The notes below the pieces were generated by a model. The model was not told where the DNA came from and ran no database searches. It was given only the letters and a program-made list of their open reading frames with translations. A stretch of DNA of 64,000 nucleotides, taken from contig NZ_QUCM01000019.1 of the NCBI RefSeq assembly GCF_003473545.1, positions 1,528 through 65,527 on the forward strand, read 5' to 3'. Below, piece by piece: positions 36,759 to 45,421 of this stretch. The position numbers were made by a program, and so were the translations under genes. Position 1 is the stretch's first letter, and each line of letters begins with the position of its first letter. Source of the DNA: Clostridium sp. AM22-11AC (GTDB lineage: Bacteria > Bacillota > Clostridia > Lachnospirales > Lachnospiraceae).

Positions 36759-37733
36759 ATGAAAACAAGAATGACAGAACTTTTAGGGATTAAATATCCG
36801 ATCATGCAGGGGGGAATGCAGCATCTGGGAGTTCCTGAACTGGCAGCTGCCGTATCAGAAGCAGGCGGTCTTGGAACCATCAATGTAACTATTTATCCGG
36901 ATCCGGAAGATTTAAGAAAGGCCATCAAAGAAGTAAAGGCAAAAACAGATAAACCATTTGCAGTAAATATTTCCCTGATCCCAAGTCTCCATCCGGGACA
37001 GGAGCTTTTTGACCAGGTTAAGGTGATCCTGGAAGAAGGAGTCACAGCAGTAGAAACAGCAGGCGCAAGCCCTCAGGAGCTGGCAGATGTATTAAATGCC
37101 CATAAGGATCAGGTAAAATGGATCCATAAAGCAGCTTGTGTAAAGCATGCAAAGAAAGCAGAGAGCATGGGTGCTGATCTTATTACCATGGCTGGCTTTG
37201 AGGTAGCAGGACATCCTCATACAGATGGTGTGGGAACTATGGTACTGGCAAACCGCACAGCAAGAGAAGTAAAGGTTCCTGTACTGGCAGCAGGCGGTAT
37301 TGCAGATGGCAGAGGCTTACTGGCAGCATTAAGCCTTGGATGCGAAGGTGTTGTAATGGGAACACGTTTTGTAGCAAGTAAGGAATGCTGGATCTCTGAA
37401 AACCATAAAAACTGGATCGTAAATGCAAATGAGAACCAGACTGTTCTTTGCCAGAAATCTATTAAAAACATGGTCCGCGTTGCAAATAATGAAGCAGCAA
37501 GAAAGTGCCTGGAGTTAGAGGCAAAGGGAGCCACCTTACAGGAACTGATGCCTGTTATATCAGGAAAACTTGGCAAAGCCGCTTATGCAGACGGAAATGT
37601 AGATGGCGGTATGTTCGCTGTCGGACCGGCTGCTGGCCTGATCCATGAGGTAGAAAGCTGCAAGGAGATCATTGACTCCATTATGGCAGAGGCAGAGGAA
37701 GGTTTAAAACGTTTAAACAGCCTTGGTTTATAA
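36759..37733 (+). CDS. Nitronate monooxygenase/FabK-like FMN oxidoreductase, copy 1
   Basis: A 324-residue TIM-barrel FMN protein of the 2-nitropropane dioxygenase family. It starts KYPIMQGGMQHLGVPELAAA, has MAGFEVAGHPHTDGVGT near residue 145 with the conserved His, and the FMN phosphate loop VLAAGGIADGRGLLAALSLG followed by VVMGTRF near 170-205. The family includes nitronate monooxygenases and the enoyl-ACP reductase FabK. In an operon with CoA-transferases and a dehydrogenase, an enoyl-CoA-related redox role is more plausible than nitronate oxidation, but that is inference. A paralogue lies at 43096. Confidence 0.85.
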   Translation: MKTRMTELLGIKYPIMQGGMQHLGVPELAAAVSEAGGLGTINVTIYPDPEDLRKAIKEVKAKTDKPFAVNISLIPSLHPGQELFDQVKVILEEGVTAVETAGASPQELADVLNAHKDQVKWIHKAACVKHAKKAESMGADLITMAGFEVAGHPHTDGVGTMVLANRTAREVKVPVLAAGGIADGRGLLAALSLGCEGVVMGTRFVASKECWISENHKNWIVNANENQTVLCQKSIKNMVRVANNEAARKCLELEAKGATLQELMPVISGKLGKAAYADGNVDGGMFAVGPAAGLIHEVESCKEIIDSIMAEAEEGLKRLNSLGL

Positions 37734-37791
37734 GATAATAAGCCTGTTATGAAAATAACTGGAAAGTAATTTGGAAAGGAAGAAGATAAAT

Positions 37792-38997
37792 ATGGGAAAA
37801 GCACTGGAAGGAATCCGCGTTCTGGATTTTACAACAATGGCAGCAGGACCTACTGCAGCAGCAATGTTAGCTGATTACGGCGCAGAAGTTATTAAAATTG
37901 AACGTCCGGGAAGAGGAGAAGACGGCAGAAAGTTTCCGCCTATGGTAGACGGTGAAAGCCTTACATACTGCTGGTTCAACCGTGGAAAGAAATCACTGGC
38001 AGTGGATATGAAGGATCCGGAAGGACTGGAACTGGTAAAGAAACTGATCCCTACTGCACAGGTGATCTTAGAGAATTTCCGTCCCGGAACCATGAAGAAA
38101 TTTGGTCTGGATTATGAAAGTGTATGCAAGGTCAAACCGGATATGGTATATGTTTCCCTTACCACTTATGGACAGACAGGACGACTTATTTCCAAGCCAG
38201 GATATGACATTATCGCGCAGGCAATGTCCGGTATCATGAGTGTTACAGGTGAAGCAGACGGAGCACCCCAGAAAAGCGGCATCCCGTTAGGAGATATGGT
38301 TGGTGCTTTAAATATGTTTGCAAGCACCATGACTGCTTTATATCACTGGAAAGATACAGGGGAAGGCCAGTATGTAGATGTATCCTTACTTCGTTCCCTG
38401 TTATATATGAACACACCTCTGATCCACTGTAATCTGGGCAAAGAGCGCATGAGTAAACGTCAGGGAAATCATCATCCTACTATGTGTCCATATGGAGTAT
38501 TCCACTGCAAGGACGGTGATATCGTTATGGCAGCTTCCGGAAAGCGTATCTGGGACAGCTTATGTGACCTGATGGGAAGACCTGAGTGGAAGGAAGATCC
38601 TGAATATCAGGAGGTTGGTGACAGAGCACGTCATCAGAAGGTTCTGATCCCATTATTTAACGAATGGCTGACCAACAGTTTCTCCGGACAGGACGAGGCA
38701 CTTGCAGCTTTAGATGCTGCCGGTATCCCATGCTGCAAGGTTCAGGATGAGTACCAGGCATGGTCAAACGAAGATTTCCGTGAAAATGGCTGGATTTCAG
38801 AAGCACCTACTATGCCGGATATGAAGATGAAGACCTTCTATACAAGAACCGGCAACTGCAGCATGTCAAAGACAGCGCCTGAGTTTAAGAGAGCGCCATT
38901 ACTGGGCGAGCAGAATGTGGAGTTGTTCAAGGAATTAGGCTATAGCGAAGAAAAGATCAAAGAGCTGGAAGAGCGCTGGCCACACCAGAATTTATAG
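37792..38997 (+). CDS. Class III CoA-transferase (CaiB/BaiF family), copy 4
   Basis: 401 residues, the copy closest to canonical CaiB/formyl-CoA transferases. MAAGPTAAAMLADYGAEVIK lies near the N-terminus, TGEADGAPQKSGIPLGD precedes the catalytic D168, and the racemase His position is Tyr (KPGYD). GGAAAGGA upstream supports ATG 37792 rather than TTG 37771. It lacks the GSYPVY block of copies 1, 2 and 5. It sits between the FMN enzyme and acyl-CoA dehydrogenase 2, so it probably supplies or retrieves their CoA ester. Confidence 0.88.
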   Translation: MGKALEGIRVLDFTTMAAGPTAAAMLADYGAEVIKIERPGRGEDGRKFPPMVDGESLTYCWFNRGKKSLAVDMKDPEGLELVKKLIPTAQVILENFRPGTMKKFGLDYESVCKVKPDMVYVSLTTYGQTGRLISKPGYDIIAQAMSGIMSVTGEADGAPQKSGIPLGDMVGALNMFASTMTALYHWKDTGEGQYVDVSLLRSLLYMNTPLIHCNLGKERMSKRQGNHHPTMCPYGVFHCKDGDIVMAASGKRIWDSLCDLMGRPEWKEDPEYQEVGDRARHQKVLIPLFNEWLTNSFSGQDEALAALDAAGIPCCKVQDEYQAWSNEDFRENGWISEAPTMPDMKMKTFYTRTGNCSMSKTAPEFKRAPLLGEQNVELFKELGYSEEKIKELEERWPHQNL

Positions 38998-39056
38998 TTT
39001 TCAGAACAGTGAAAATATAGTTTTCACCGGAGATTAAAAGTAAGGAGATCAACCAT

Positions 39057-40199
39057 ATGCAGAATGGATTATTTAATGTAACAGAAGAGCAGCAGAGCCT
39101 GGTAGAGCTGATCCGTGACTTTATGACCAAAGAGATCAAGCCGCATGTGCTGGAATGGGAAAAAGAAGGCCATTATCCACAGGAGATCATAGAACAGGGT
39201 ATTGAAATGGGACTGCACATGCTGCAGGTACCGGAAGAGTACGGCGGCATGGGACTGGACACCACAACTACAGCTATGATGATCGAGGAAGGCGCAAAAG
39301 TTGAAAGTACCTTTATGGGTATGTTCAATGTAACCAGCATGGGCGGAAAGATCGTTATGGCAGCAGGAAATGAAGAGCAGAAGCAGTATTATTCCGGCCT
39401 GCTCCAGAAGGGATATTTAAGCTCTTTCTGCCTGACAGAGCCTGATGCAGGTTCTGACAGTGCTGCTGTCCGTACTACGGCTGTCCGCAAAGGGGATAGT
39501 TACGTTATTAACGGAACAAAAATGTTCATTACCAATGCTTCTTTAGCAAGTGTATTCCTGGTAGTGGCAACCTTAGATCCTTCCAAAGGCTCTAAAGGAC
39601 TGGCTACATTCATTGTAGAAAAAGACCGTCCAGGTGTTACCGTAGGAAAGAAGATTGAAAAGATCGGTATGCGTCTTTCCAATACAGCAGAGGTTATTTT
39701 TGATAACGTAGAGATCCCTGCATTTAACCTGATCGGAACAGAAGAAGGCGGCTTTGCCAACGCTATGAAGGTTCTTACCGCTTCCAGACCGATCATTGCG
39801 GCTTCCAGCCTTGGCGCATGCCAGTTAGCAAGAGACCTGGCAATCCAGTATTCCAAGGAAAGAATTGCTTTTGGAAAACCAATCTGCGCAAAACAGATGA
39901 TCCAGGAAAAGATTGCCAACATGGAAATGCTGATCCAGGCCGGCCGCGGACTGGTATACAATGCTACCATGCTTCTTGACCAGGGCAAGCCATGCAACAA
40001 AGAGGCTTCTATTGCAAAATGCTTTGTAACGGAAGCATACGGCAAGATCACAGATGATGCTTTACAGATCTTTGGCGGATATGGTCTTTGCGATGAATAT
40101 CTGATCTCCAAGTTATACCGTGATTCCCGTGTAAACCGTATTATTGAGGGAACCAACGAGATCCAGAGAGTGGTTATTGCCAAGTCTTTACTGCGTTAA
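39057..40199 (+). CDS. Acyl-CoA dehydrogenase, copy 2
   Basis: 380 residues, the standard length. FCLTEPDAGSDSAAVRTTA lies near residue 125, IFGGYGLCDEYLISKLYRDSR near 340, and IIEGTNEIQRVVIAKSL at the end holds the catalytic-base Glu. An AAGGAG site precedes ATG 39057. It should use the EtfBA of the island as electron partner. It differs clearly from copy 1, which suggests a different acyl chain. It is the last gene of the unit that begins with the FMN enzyme. Confidence 0.93.
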   Translation: MQNGLFNVTEEQQSLVELIRDFMTKEIKPHVLEWEKEGHYPQEIIEQGIEMGLHMLQVPEEYGGMGLDTTTTAMMIEEGAKVESTFMGMFNVTSMGGKIVMAAGNEEQKQYYSGLLQKGYLSSFCLTEPDAGSDSAAVRTTAVRKGDSYVINGTKMFITNASLASVFLVVATLDPSKGSKGLATFIVEKDRPGVTVGKKIEKIGMRLSNTAEVIFDNVEIPAFNLIGTEEGGFANAMKVLTASRPIIAASSLGACQLARDLAIQYSKERIAFGKPICAKQMIQEKIANMEMLIQAGRGLVYNATMLLDQGKPCNKEASIAKCFVTEAYGKITDDALQIFGGYGLCDEYLISKLYRDSRVNRIIEGTNEIQRVVIAKSLLR

Positions 40200-40304
40200 T
40201 AAAACCTGTTATTTGGTTAACAGGTTGGTTTGACCAGAAAATAACGAAAATCAAATTTCGATTTTTGTGCGTAGTGACATAGATGGTTTAATCTGAGTTT
40301 GTTA

Positions 40305-40392
40305 TTATTATGTCATAGTCAGTTACATCATAATAAATCGTTTCAAGACCTGCTTTATGCGGAAGAACAGGGGGTGTGGTACCTGAAACGAT
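40305..40392 (+). promoter_or_regulatory. Leader with two inverted repeats ahead of GntP permease 2
   Basis: TTATTATG (40305-40312) and CATAATAA (40329-40336) form one 8-bp inverted repeat. ATCGTTTCA (40337-40345) and TGAAACGAT (40384-40392) form another 9-bp repeat that starts directly after it. The block lies 24-110 bases before the permease start. A protein operator plus a leader hairpin would fit. No promoter consensus is obvious. Confidence 0.5.
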
Positions 40393-40415
40393 AAATAAAC
40401 GAGAGGGGTAATGAT

Positions 40416-41732
40416 ATGATTAGTTTACTGGGTATTGTGATCGGACTTGCGTTGTTCATCCTGTTGGCTTACATGGGTTACAACACGATCATCGTTGCCA
40501 TTGCTTCGGCTATGGTAGTAGCAGTATTTGGAGGAATGAATCCATTCGTAGCATTAACTGAGGCATTTATGCCAAAGACAGTTGGATTCATGCAGGGATA
40601 TTTCCTGATCTTCCTGTTCAGTGCATTATTTGCACGTTTCATGGGCGATTCCGGTGCAGCACCTTCTATTGCAGTTAAGGTTGCACGTATTGCAAAAAAA
40701 GCAAAAAATCCGGATATGCAGCGTTGGCTGGCAGTTATGGTACTTCCGCTGATCCAGCTGATCTTAACCTACGGCGGCGTTAACGTATTCGTAGTAGTAT
40801 TCATCTTGGTAGCAATTGCCCGTTCACTGTTTAAGGATCTGAACATTCCCTGGTGGATGTACTCCTGCTCCTGTCTTGGTTCTTCCACAGTGACCATCGG
40901 TATGCTTCCTGGTTCCCCGCAGATTCAGAACATCATCCCAATGCAATATTTTGGAACAACTACCATGTCAGCACCTGTTCTTGGTATCTTAAGCTCCATT
41001 ATTACATTTGCTATTGGTTCCCTGTATATCTGGTGGCAGTGCAAGCGTACTAACAAGAAGGGTGAAGGATTCTTCCCAACTGGCGAACTGATCGATAAAG
41101 AGCAGTTAGTAGAAGCAAGCGTTGAGAACGAAAAACCATTATGGCAGTGCTTACTTCCAATGATCGTTGTTATCGTTGTATTAAATGTATTAAAGCAGAG
41201 TGCAGTGATCGCTCTTTGCAGCGGCTGCGTAGTTGCATGGCTGTTATATGATCCACGCAAGCAGGATTTAAAGAAGATCTTCTCCGGCGCTATGCCACAG
41301 GCTATCATGCCTCTGATCACTGTTTGCTGTGCATCAGGCTTTGGTGGTGTTGTAGCAGCTGTTCCTGGATTCCAGACTATTGTTGGCAGCTTAAATAACT
41401 TTGGAACCAGCCCATTTATGATCGTATTAGTAGTTAATATTTGTTCCGGTATCTGCGGTTCTGCTTCTTCTGGTGAGAACATCGCCCTTCAGAACTTTGC
41501 TGACCGTTTCATCGCAACAGGAATTCCTGGACCTCAGTTACACCGACTGGTTGCAATGTCTTCCATTGGTCTGGATACACTGCCGCACAGCGCAGGTATC
41601 ATCACTATGCTGTCTACAACCAAGCTGACCCACAGACAGGCTTACATAAACAACTTTATCCTGTCTCTGGTACTGCCGATCGTTATGGCATGCTTCGCAG
41701 CTGTTATGATCTCCGCAGGTTTCTATCTGTAA
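40416..41732 (+). CDS. GntP-family organic acid permease, copy 2
   Basis: A 438-residue, roughly 12-helix member of the gluconate:proton symporter family: MISLLGIVIGLALFILLAYM at the start, FMQGYFLIFLFSALFARFMG near residue 58, MLPGSPQIQNIIPMQYFGTT near 165 and LDTLPHSAGIITML near 388. It has the same organisation as the permease at 34007 but differs throughout, so the two probably import different acids. It has its own leader and a strong terminator, so it seems to be a single-gene transcript. Confidence 0.87.
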   Translation: MISLLGIVIGLALFILLAYMGYNTIIVAIASAMVVAVFGGMNPFVALTEAFMPKTVGFMQGYFLIFLFSALFARFMGDSGAAPSIAVKVARIAKKAKNPDMQRWLAVMVLPLIQLILTYGGVNVFVVVFILVAIARSLFKDLNIPWWMYSCSCLGSSTVTIGMLPGSPQIQNIIPMQYFGTTTMSAPVLGILSSIITFAIGSLYIWWQCKRTNKKGEGFFPTGELIDKEQLVEASVENEKPLWQCLLPMIVVIVVLNVLKQSAVIALCSGCVVAWLLYDPRKQDLKKIFSGAMPQAIMPLITVCCASGFGGVVAAVPGFQTIVGSLNNFGTSPFMIVLVVNICSGICGSASSGENIALQNFADRFIATGIPGPQLHRLVAMSSIGLDTLPHSAGIITMLSTTKLTHRQAYINNFILSLVLPIVMACFAAVMISAGFYL

Positions 41733-41811
41733 GCACAGGTTAAGGATACATAGAAACGTAAAATGAAATCCCCACAACATGCCGTACCTTCCGCATACGG
41801 CATGTATATAA

Positions 41812-41855
41812 AACTCCCGGAAAATGCTAGATAAAAGCGTTTTCCGGGAGTTTTT
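41812..41855 (+). terminator. Terminator of GntP permease 2
   Basis: AACTCCCGGAAAA and TTTTCCGGGAGTT make a 13-bp perfect stem, followed by a T-run. A second hairpin (ACATGCCGTA/TACGGCATGT, 41777-41805) lies just upstream. Confidence 0.88.
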
Positions 41856-41883
41856 ATGTTTCGCTAACTCAGGTTTTGCAAAT

Positions 41884-41910
41884 AAAAAGGGACCTGCAAA
41901 GAACAGGTCC
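41884..41910 (-). terminator. Terminator of the minus-strand crotonase
   Basis: GGACCTG and CAGGTCC (7-bp stem) lie downstream of the crotonase stop on the minus strand and are followed there by five T residues. Confidence 0.65.
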
Positions 41911-41986
41911 AGTGTGCTGGTGAAGGTCTCACCTGCGTCAGCAGGCAGATAAGTGTGCCAACGCAAAGACGTGAGTTTACGATACA

Positions 41987-42790
41987 TTATTTCCCTTGGA
42001 ATACAGGCTTTCTCTTCTCTAAAAATGCATTTACCGCTTCTGCATGGTCGGCAGAATGGGTCAGACGGTCTGCATAATCCGCTTCCAGACTCATGCATTG
42101 GTGAAGATCCGGGTACATGATGCGGTTGATGCCGCCTTTGATCTCAGCATAGGAAAGAGTAGGTCCGTTTGCCAGGGCAGTAATCTGTTTTTTTACATTT
42201 TCTTCCAGTTCTTCAGCTGGTACAGCACGGGTGATGATGCCCATATCAGCTGCTTCTTTTCCTGTAAAACGTCTGCCTGTCATAAAAAGATCGGCAGCTC
42301 TTGCAGGACCAACGCGGCGGGTAAGAAGAACGGAACTTCCCATATCCGGTGCCAGTCCAATAGAAGAAAAGGCAAAGGACATTTTTGTGTTTTCCTCTGC
42401 AATGGCAAAGTCACAGGCCATGGCAAGGCTCATTCCGCCGCCTGCGCAGGCACCTTCGATCCAGGCAACTACAGGCTTTTCAATCTGGCGGATGTAAAGG
42501 ACTAGGTGGTTGAAATTAGCCATGTTGGTCTTAGTCTGGGTTGGAGCAGGGATACCGGCTGCATAACAGTCCACACGCTTCTTCATAGAAGTAATGTCAC
42601 CGCCTGCACAGAACCTGCCGCCTTCGCCCCGGAGCACGATCACGCGGATCTGTGGGTCAAAGCGGAACTGCTCTAAAACTTCGGAAAGCTCCGCTGCCAT
42701 AGGCTGGCTTAAGGCATTTAACTTTTTGGGGTCATTGAGGATGATATAACCTGCACCATTTTCGATGTAAGTTTTAACATACTGATACAT
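41987..42790 (-). CDS. Enoyl-CoA hydratase/isomerase family protein (isomerase-like crotonase)
   Basis: 267 residues with the crotonase oxyanion segments GGRFCAGGDITSMK (near 65) and CAGGGMSLAMACDFAI (near 115). As in the protein at 22659, both hydratase glutamates are missing. GLAPDMGSSVLLTRRVG carries an Asp at the position used by PaaG-type and other enoyl-CoA isomerases. A double-bond isomerase is the best guess. AGGAGGT supports ATG 42790; the frame is open to 42817. It is transcribed alone between two strong terminators and a divergent promoter region. Confidence 0.84.
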   Translation of the reverse strand: MYQYVKTYIENGAGYIILNDPKKLNALSQPMAAELSEVLEQFRFDPQIRVIVLRGEGGRFCAGGDITSMKKRVDCYAAGIPAPTQTKTNMANFNHLVLYIRQIEKPVVAWIEGACAGGGMSLAMACDFAIAEENTKMSFAFSSIGLAPDMGSSVLLTRRVGPARAADLFMTGRRFTGKEAADMGIITRAVPAEELEENVKKQITALANGPTLSYAEIKGGINRIMYPDLHQCMSLEADYADRLTHSADHAEAVNAFLEKRKPVFQGK

Positions 42791-43095
42791 AAAAATACCT
42801 CCTGTTATATTTTTCACCAGAGCAAACCAAATCAGTCCAGTGAGAAATCATTTCTGCTTTAAGTATAAGGCAAAAGCATGCAGATTGCACGGTACAAACT
42901 ATGGATAATCCTACGAAAATAACAGGTGGTAAGGGGAATGTTCTTTGTGCATTCCTACATAGATTAAGAAGGTTTAATCTGTTAAAGTATTATCATACGG
43001 TCAGTGTATTTTTTGTATGCTGAAAATGAAAAGTATGGGTGAAAAACCCGGGAAAAGCAAAAGATAACAGAACATGTATAACAGGAGGTTACGTT
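42791..43095. other. Divergent promoter region, no gene
   Basis: About 305 bases between the minus-strand crotonase and the FMN enzyme. I see no gene. AAGGTTTAATC and TATTTTTTGTATGCTG near 42970-43021 include the T6GTATG sequence also present near 33155. No confident promoter pair could be selected. Confidence 0.35.
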
Positions 43096-44079
43096 ATGAT
43101 CAAAACAAAATTCACAGAAATGTTTGGAATTGAGAAACCAATCGTCCAGGGCGGTATGCAGCATTTAGGAATTGCTGAATTTGCTTCCTTAGTCTGCAAT
43201 GCAGGCGGTATGGGAACCATTAACATTACCTGTTATCCAGGTGTAGACGAATTCCACGAAGATGTGATCAAGATGAAAGAATTTACTAATAATAAGCCTT
43301 TCATCGTAAATATTTCCCTGGTTCCGGATCTGACAAAGGGCGAAGAGATCTTTAAGTATATTGATGTATGTGCAAAAGAAGGCGTTGCAGCTATTGAGTT
43401 TGCAGGTGCTTCCCCTGTGGAATTTATGCCGGCCTGCAAAGAAGCAGGTATTAAGATCATCCACAAGAGCCCAAATGCAAAGGTGGCAGCCAGCATGGCA
43501 AGAAAGGGCGCTGATGTGATTACCATTGCAGGTTATGAGGTAGCAGGACATCCAAGTATGGATGGAATCGGTACTTTCGTTATTGCCAACAAGGCAGCTA
43601 AGGTTTGCGCAGAATATGGCGTTCCGGTGCTGGCAGCAGGCGGCGTTGCAGATGGAAAAGGCCTGGCAGCAGCACTGGCATTAGGCGCACAGGGCGTTGT
43701 TCTGGGAACACGTTTTGTAGCAACCACGGAGTGCCCGATCTCTGATAACCACAAGGAATGGCTGTTAGAGCATACAGAAAAAGATACAGTTATTATCCAG
43801 AAATCCATTCACAATGCAGCCCGTGTTGCAAACAACATGGCAGCAAAGCTGACTCTGGAAATGGAAAAGAGAGGAACCACTCTGGAAGAACTGATGACGG
43901 TTATTGCAGGAAGACTGAGCAAGAAATGCTATAAGAATGGCGATATTGACGGTGGTATTTATGCATTAGGACCGGCAATGGGCCTGATCGATGATATTAA
44001 GCCGGTACAGCAGTTAATGGATGACATGGTAGCAGAAGCAGAAGAGGTGATCGGCGGATTAAAGGCTTCTATTTATTAA
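43096..44079 (+). CDS. Nitronate monooxygenase/FabK-like FMN oxidoreductase, copy 2
   Basis: 327 residues, paralogous to the protein at 36759 across its length: KPIVQGGMQHLGIAEFASL at the start, IAGYEVAGHPSMDGIGTFV near 150 with the conserved His, and VLAAGGVADGKGLAAALALG plus VVLGTRFVATTECP at the FMN phosphate site. AGGAGG lies before ATG 43096; the frame extends upstream to 43039 without a site. It begins an operon with CoA-transferase 5 and an acyl-CoA ligase. The repeated pairing of this enzyme with CoA-transferases argues for a role on acyl-CoA substrates. Confidence 0.85.
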   Translation: MIKTKFTEMFGIEKPIVQGGMQHLGIAEFASLVCNAGGMGTINITCYPGVDEFHEDVIKMKEFTNNKPFIVNISLVPDLTKGEEIFKYIDVCAKEGVAAIEFAGASPVEFMPACKEAGIKIIHKSPNAKVAASMARKGADVITIAGYEVAGHPSMDGIGTFVIANKAAKVCAEYGVPVLAAGGVADGKGLAAALALGAQGVVLGTRFVATTECPISDNHKEWLLEHTEKDTVIIQKSIHNAARVANNMAAKLTLEMEKRGTTLEELMTVIAGRLSKKCYKNGDIDGGIYALGPAMGLIDDIKPVQQLMDDMVAEAEEVIGGLKASIY

Positions 44080-44134
44080 TGATCAAAAGGGATAGAAGAG
44101 AAGGCAATAAATACAGAAGGGACTAAAAATAATA

Positions 44135-45409
44135 ATGGCAGACGAGACAAATTACAGACCTTTGGAAGGGGTTAAAGTACTGGAACTTTCTACAATGGTG
44201 GCAGCAGGCTCCTGTGGAAGAATGTTAGCAGACTGGGGTGCTACAGTTATTAAAGTAGAAGCTGAAAGCGGAGATATGTTCCGTAATTTCCCAAAAACAT
44301 TTCTTGTACCATGCACTATGGATGAGAACCCCTTATTTGATAACCTGAATGCCGGAAAAAGAGGCATTGTATTAAATTTAAAGACACCGGAGGGCATGGA
44401 AGCCATGCATCGCCTTTTAGCTGAGGCAGATGTATTCCTGACCAATACCCGTGTAAAAGCATTAAAGAAACTGGGACTGGATTACGACTCCTTAAAGGAT
44501 AAATATCCGAGACTGATCGAGGCGAATATTTCCGGTTTTGGTGAAAAGGGACCGAAGAAAGATAATCCTGGATTTGATACCGTTGCATTCTGGGCAAGCA
44601 GTGGTTTTAACGCAGATATGATGGTAGAAGGACCTGGAAGTTATCCTGTATACAGTTCTGCTGGTCCTGGTGATATCGTAACTGCAATGGGTCTGTGCTA
44701 TGCCATTACAGCCGCTCTTTATAAGCGCACCCAGACAGGAAAGGGCGACCGTGTAAGCTCTTCTCTTTACGGAACTGCACTCTGGTGCTTCCATATTATG
44801 TCAGTTGCAACAGAAGAACGTTATGGATACCAGTATCCAAAGACCAGAGAGGTAAGCGCACCTACAGGCGCTCCTTTCAGGACAAAGGACAACCAGTGGG
44901 TCATGACTACTATTTTAAAGATCGAAGAGCAGTGGCCGGTGCTGTGTAATGTATTAGGTGTTCCGGAGCTGGGAACAGACCCAAGATATAACACCTCCCT
45001 GCGTCAGAGAGATCCGGAAGTGCGTAAATATCTGATGAAACGTTTTGAAGAGATCTATGCAACCAAGACTGCAGATGAGTGGTGCAAGCTGCTTACAGAG
45101 GCAGATATTGTAAATGATAAGCTGGCTCATTACAAAGATATGGAGCACAGTGAGCAGGCATGGGAAAATGAATATATCCATGAAGTAACCTGTCCAAATG
45201 GCGGAAAATCCATTCTGGTGCGCCCGGCTATGCGAAGTGACCGTATGGGTATCCCGACCTGGAAGCGGGGCCCTATGTTAGGCGAGCACACAGAAGAGGT
45301 TTTAAAAGAGATCGGTTATACAGATGAACAGATCAAGGCCATGGAAGAAAAGAAGGCAGCTGTTCAGATCGATACCACCCAGTTTAAACATCTGGATGAG
45401 GAAATGTAA
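44135..45409 (+). CDS. Class III CoA-transferase (CaiB/BaiF family), copy 5
   Basis: 424 residues, the longest of the five. The catalytic Asp is D180 in AGPGDIVTA after GSYPVYSS, and Phe occupies the racemase His position (NPGFD). The C-terminus carries an extra 15-20 charged residues. The ribosome binding site before ATG 44135 is weak. It lies between the FMN enzyme and the acyl-CoA ligase, which gives this operon two ways of making CoA esters: ATP-dependent start-up and ATP-free exchange. Confidence 0.87.
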   Translation: MADETNYRPLEGVKVLELSTMVAAGSCGRMLADWGATVIKVEAESGDMFRNFPKTFLVPCTMDENPLFDNLNAGKRGIVLNLKTPEGMEAMHRLLAEADVFLTNTRVKALKKLGLDYDSLKDKYPRLIEANISGFGEKGPKKDNPGFDTVAFWASSGFNADMMVEGPGSYPVYSSAGPGDIVTAMGLCYAITAALYKRTQTGKGDRVSSSLYGTALWCFHIMSVATEERYGYQYPKTREVSAPTGAPFRTKDNQWVMTTILKIEEQWPVLCNVLGVPELGTDPRYNTSLRQRDPEVRKYLMKRFEEIYATKTADEWCKLLTEADIVNDKLAHYKDMEHSEQAWENEYIHEVTCPNGGKSILVRPAMRSDRMGIPTWKRGPMLGEHTEEVLKEIGYTDEQIKAMEEKKAAVQIDTTQFKHLDEEM

Positions 45410-45421
45410 AGAAGGGGATAA

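Noticed and set aside
23498..45409. CaiB/BaiF proteins as alpha-methylacyl-CoA racemases of a branched-acid or bile-acid side-chain pathway
   Set aside because: All five have Phe or Tyr at the racemase His position, and no other bile-acid-inducible genes (baiE, baiCD, baiB order) are present.
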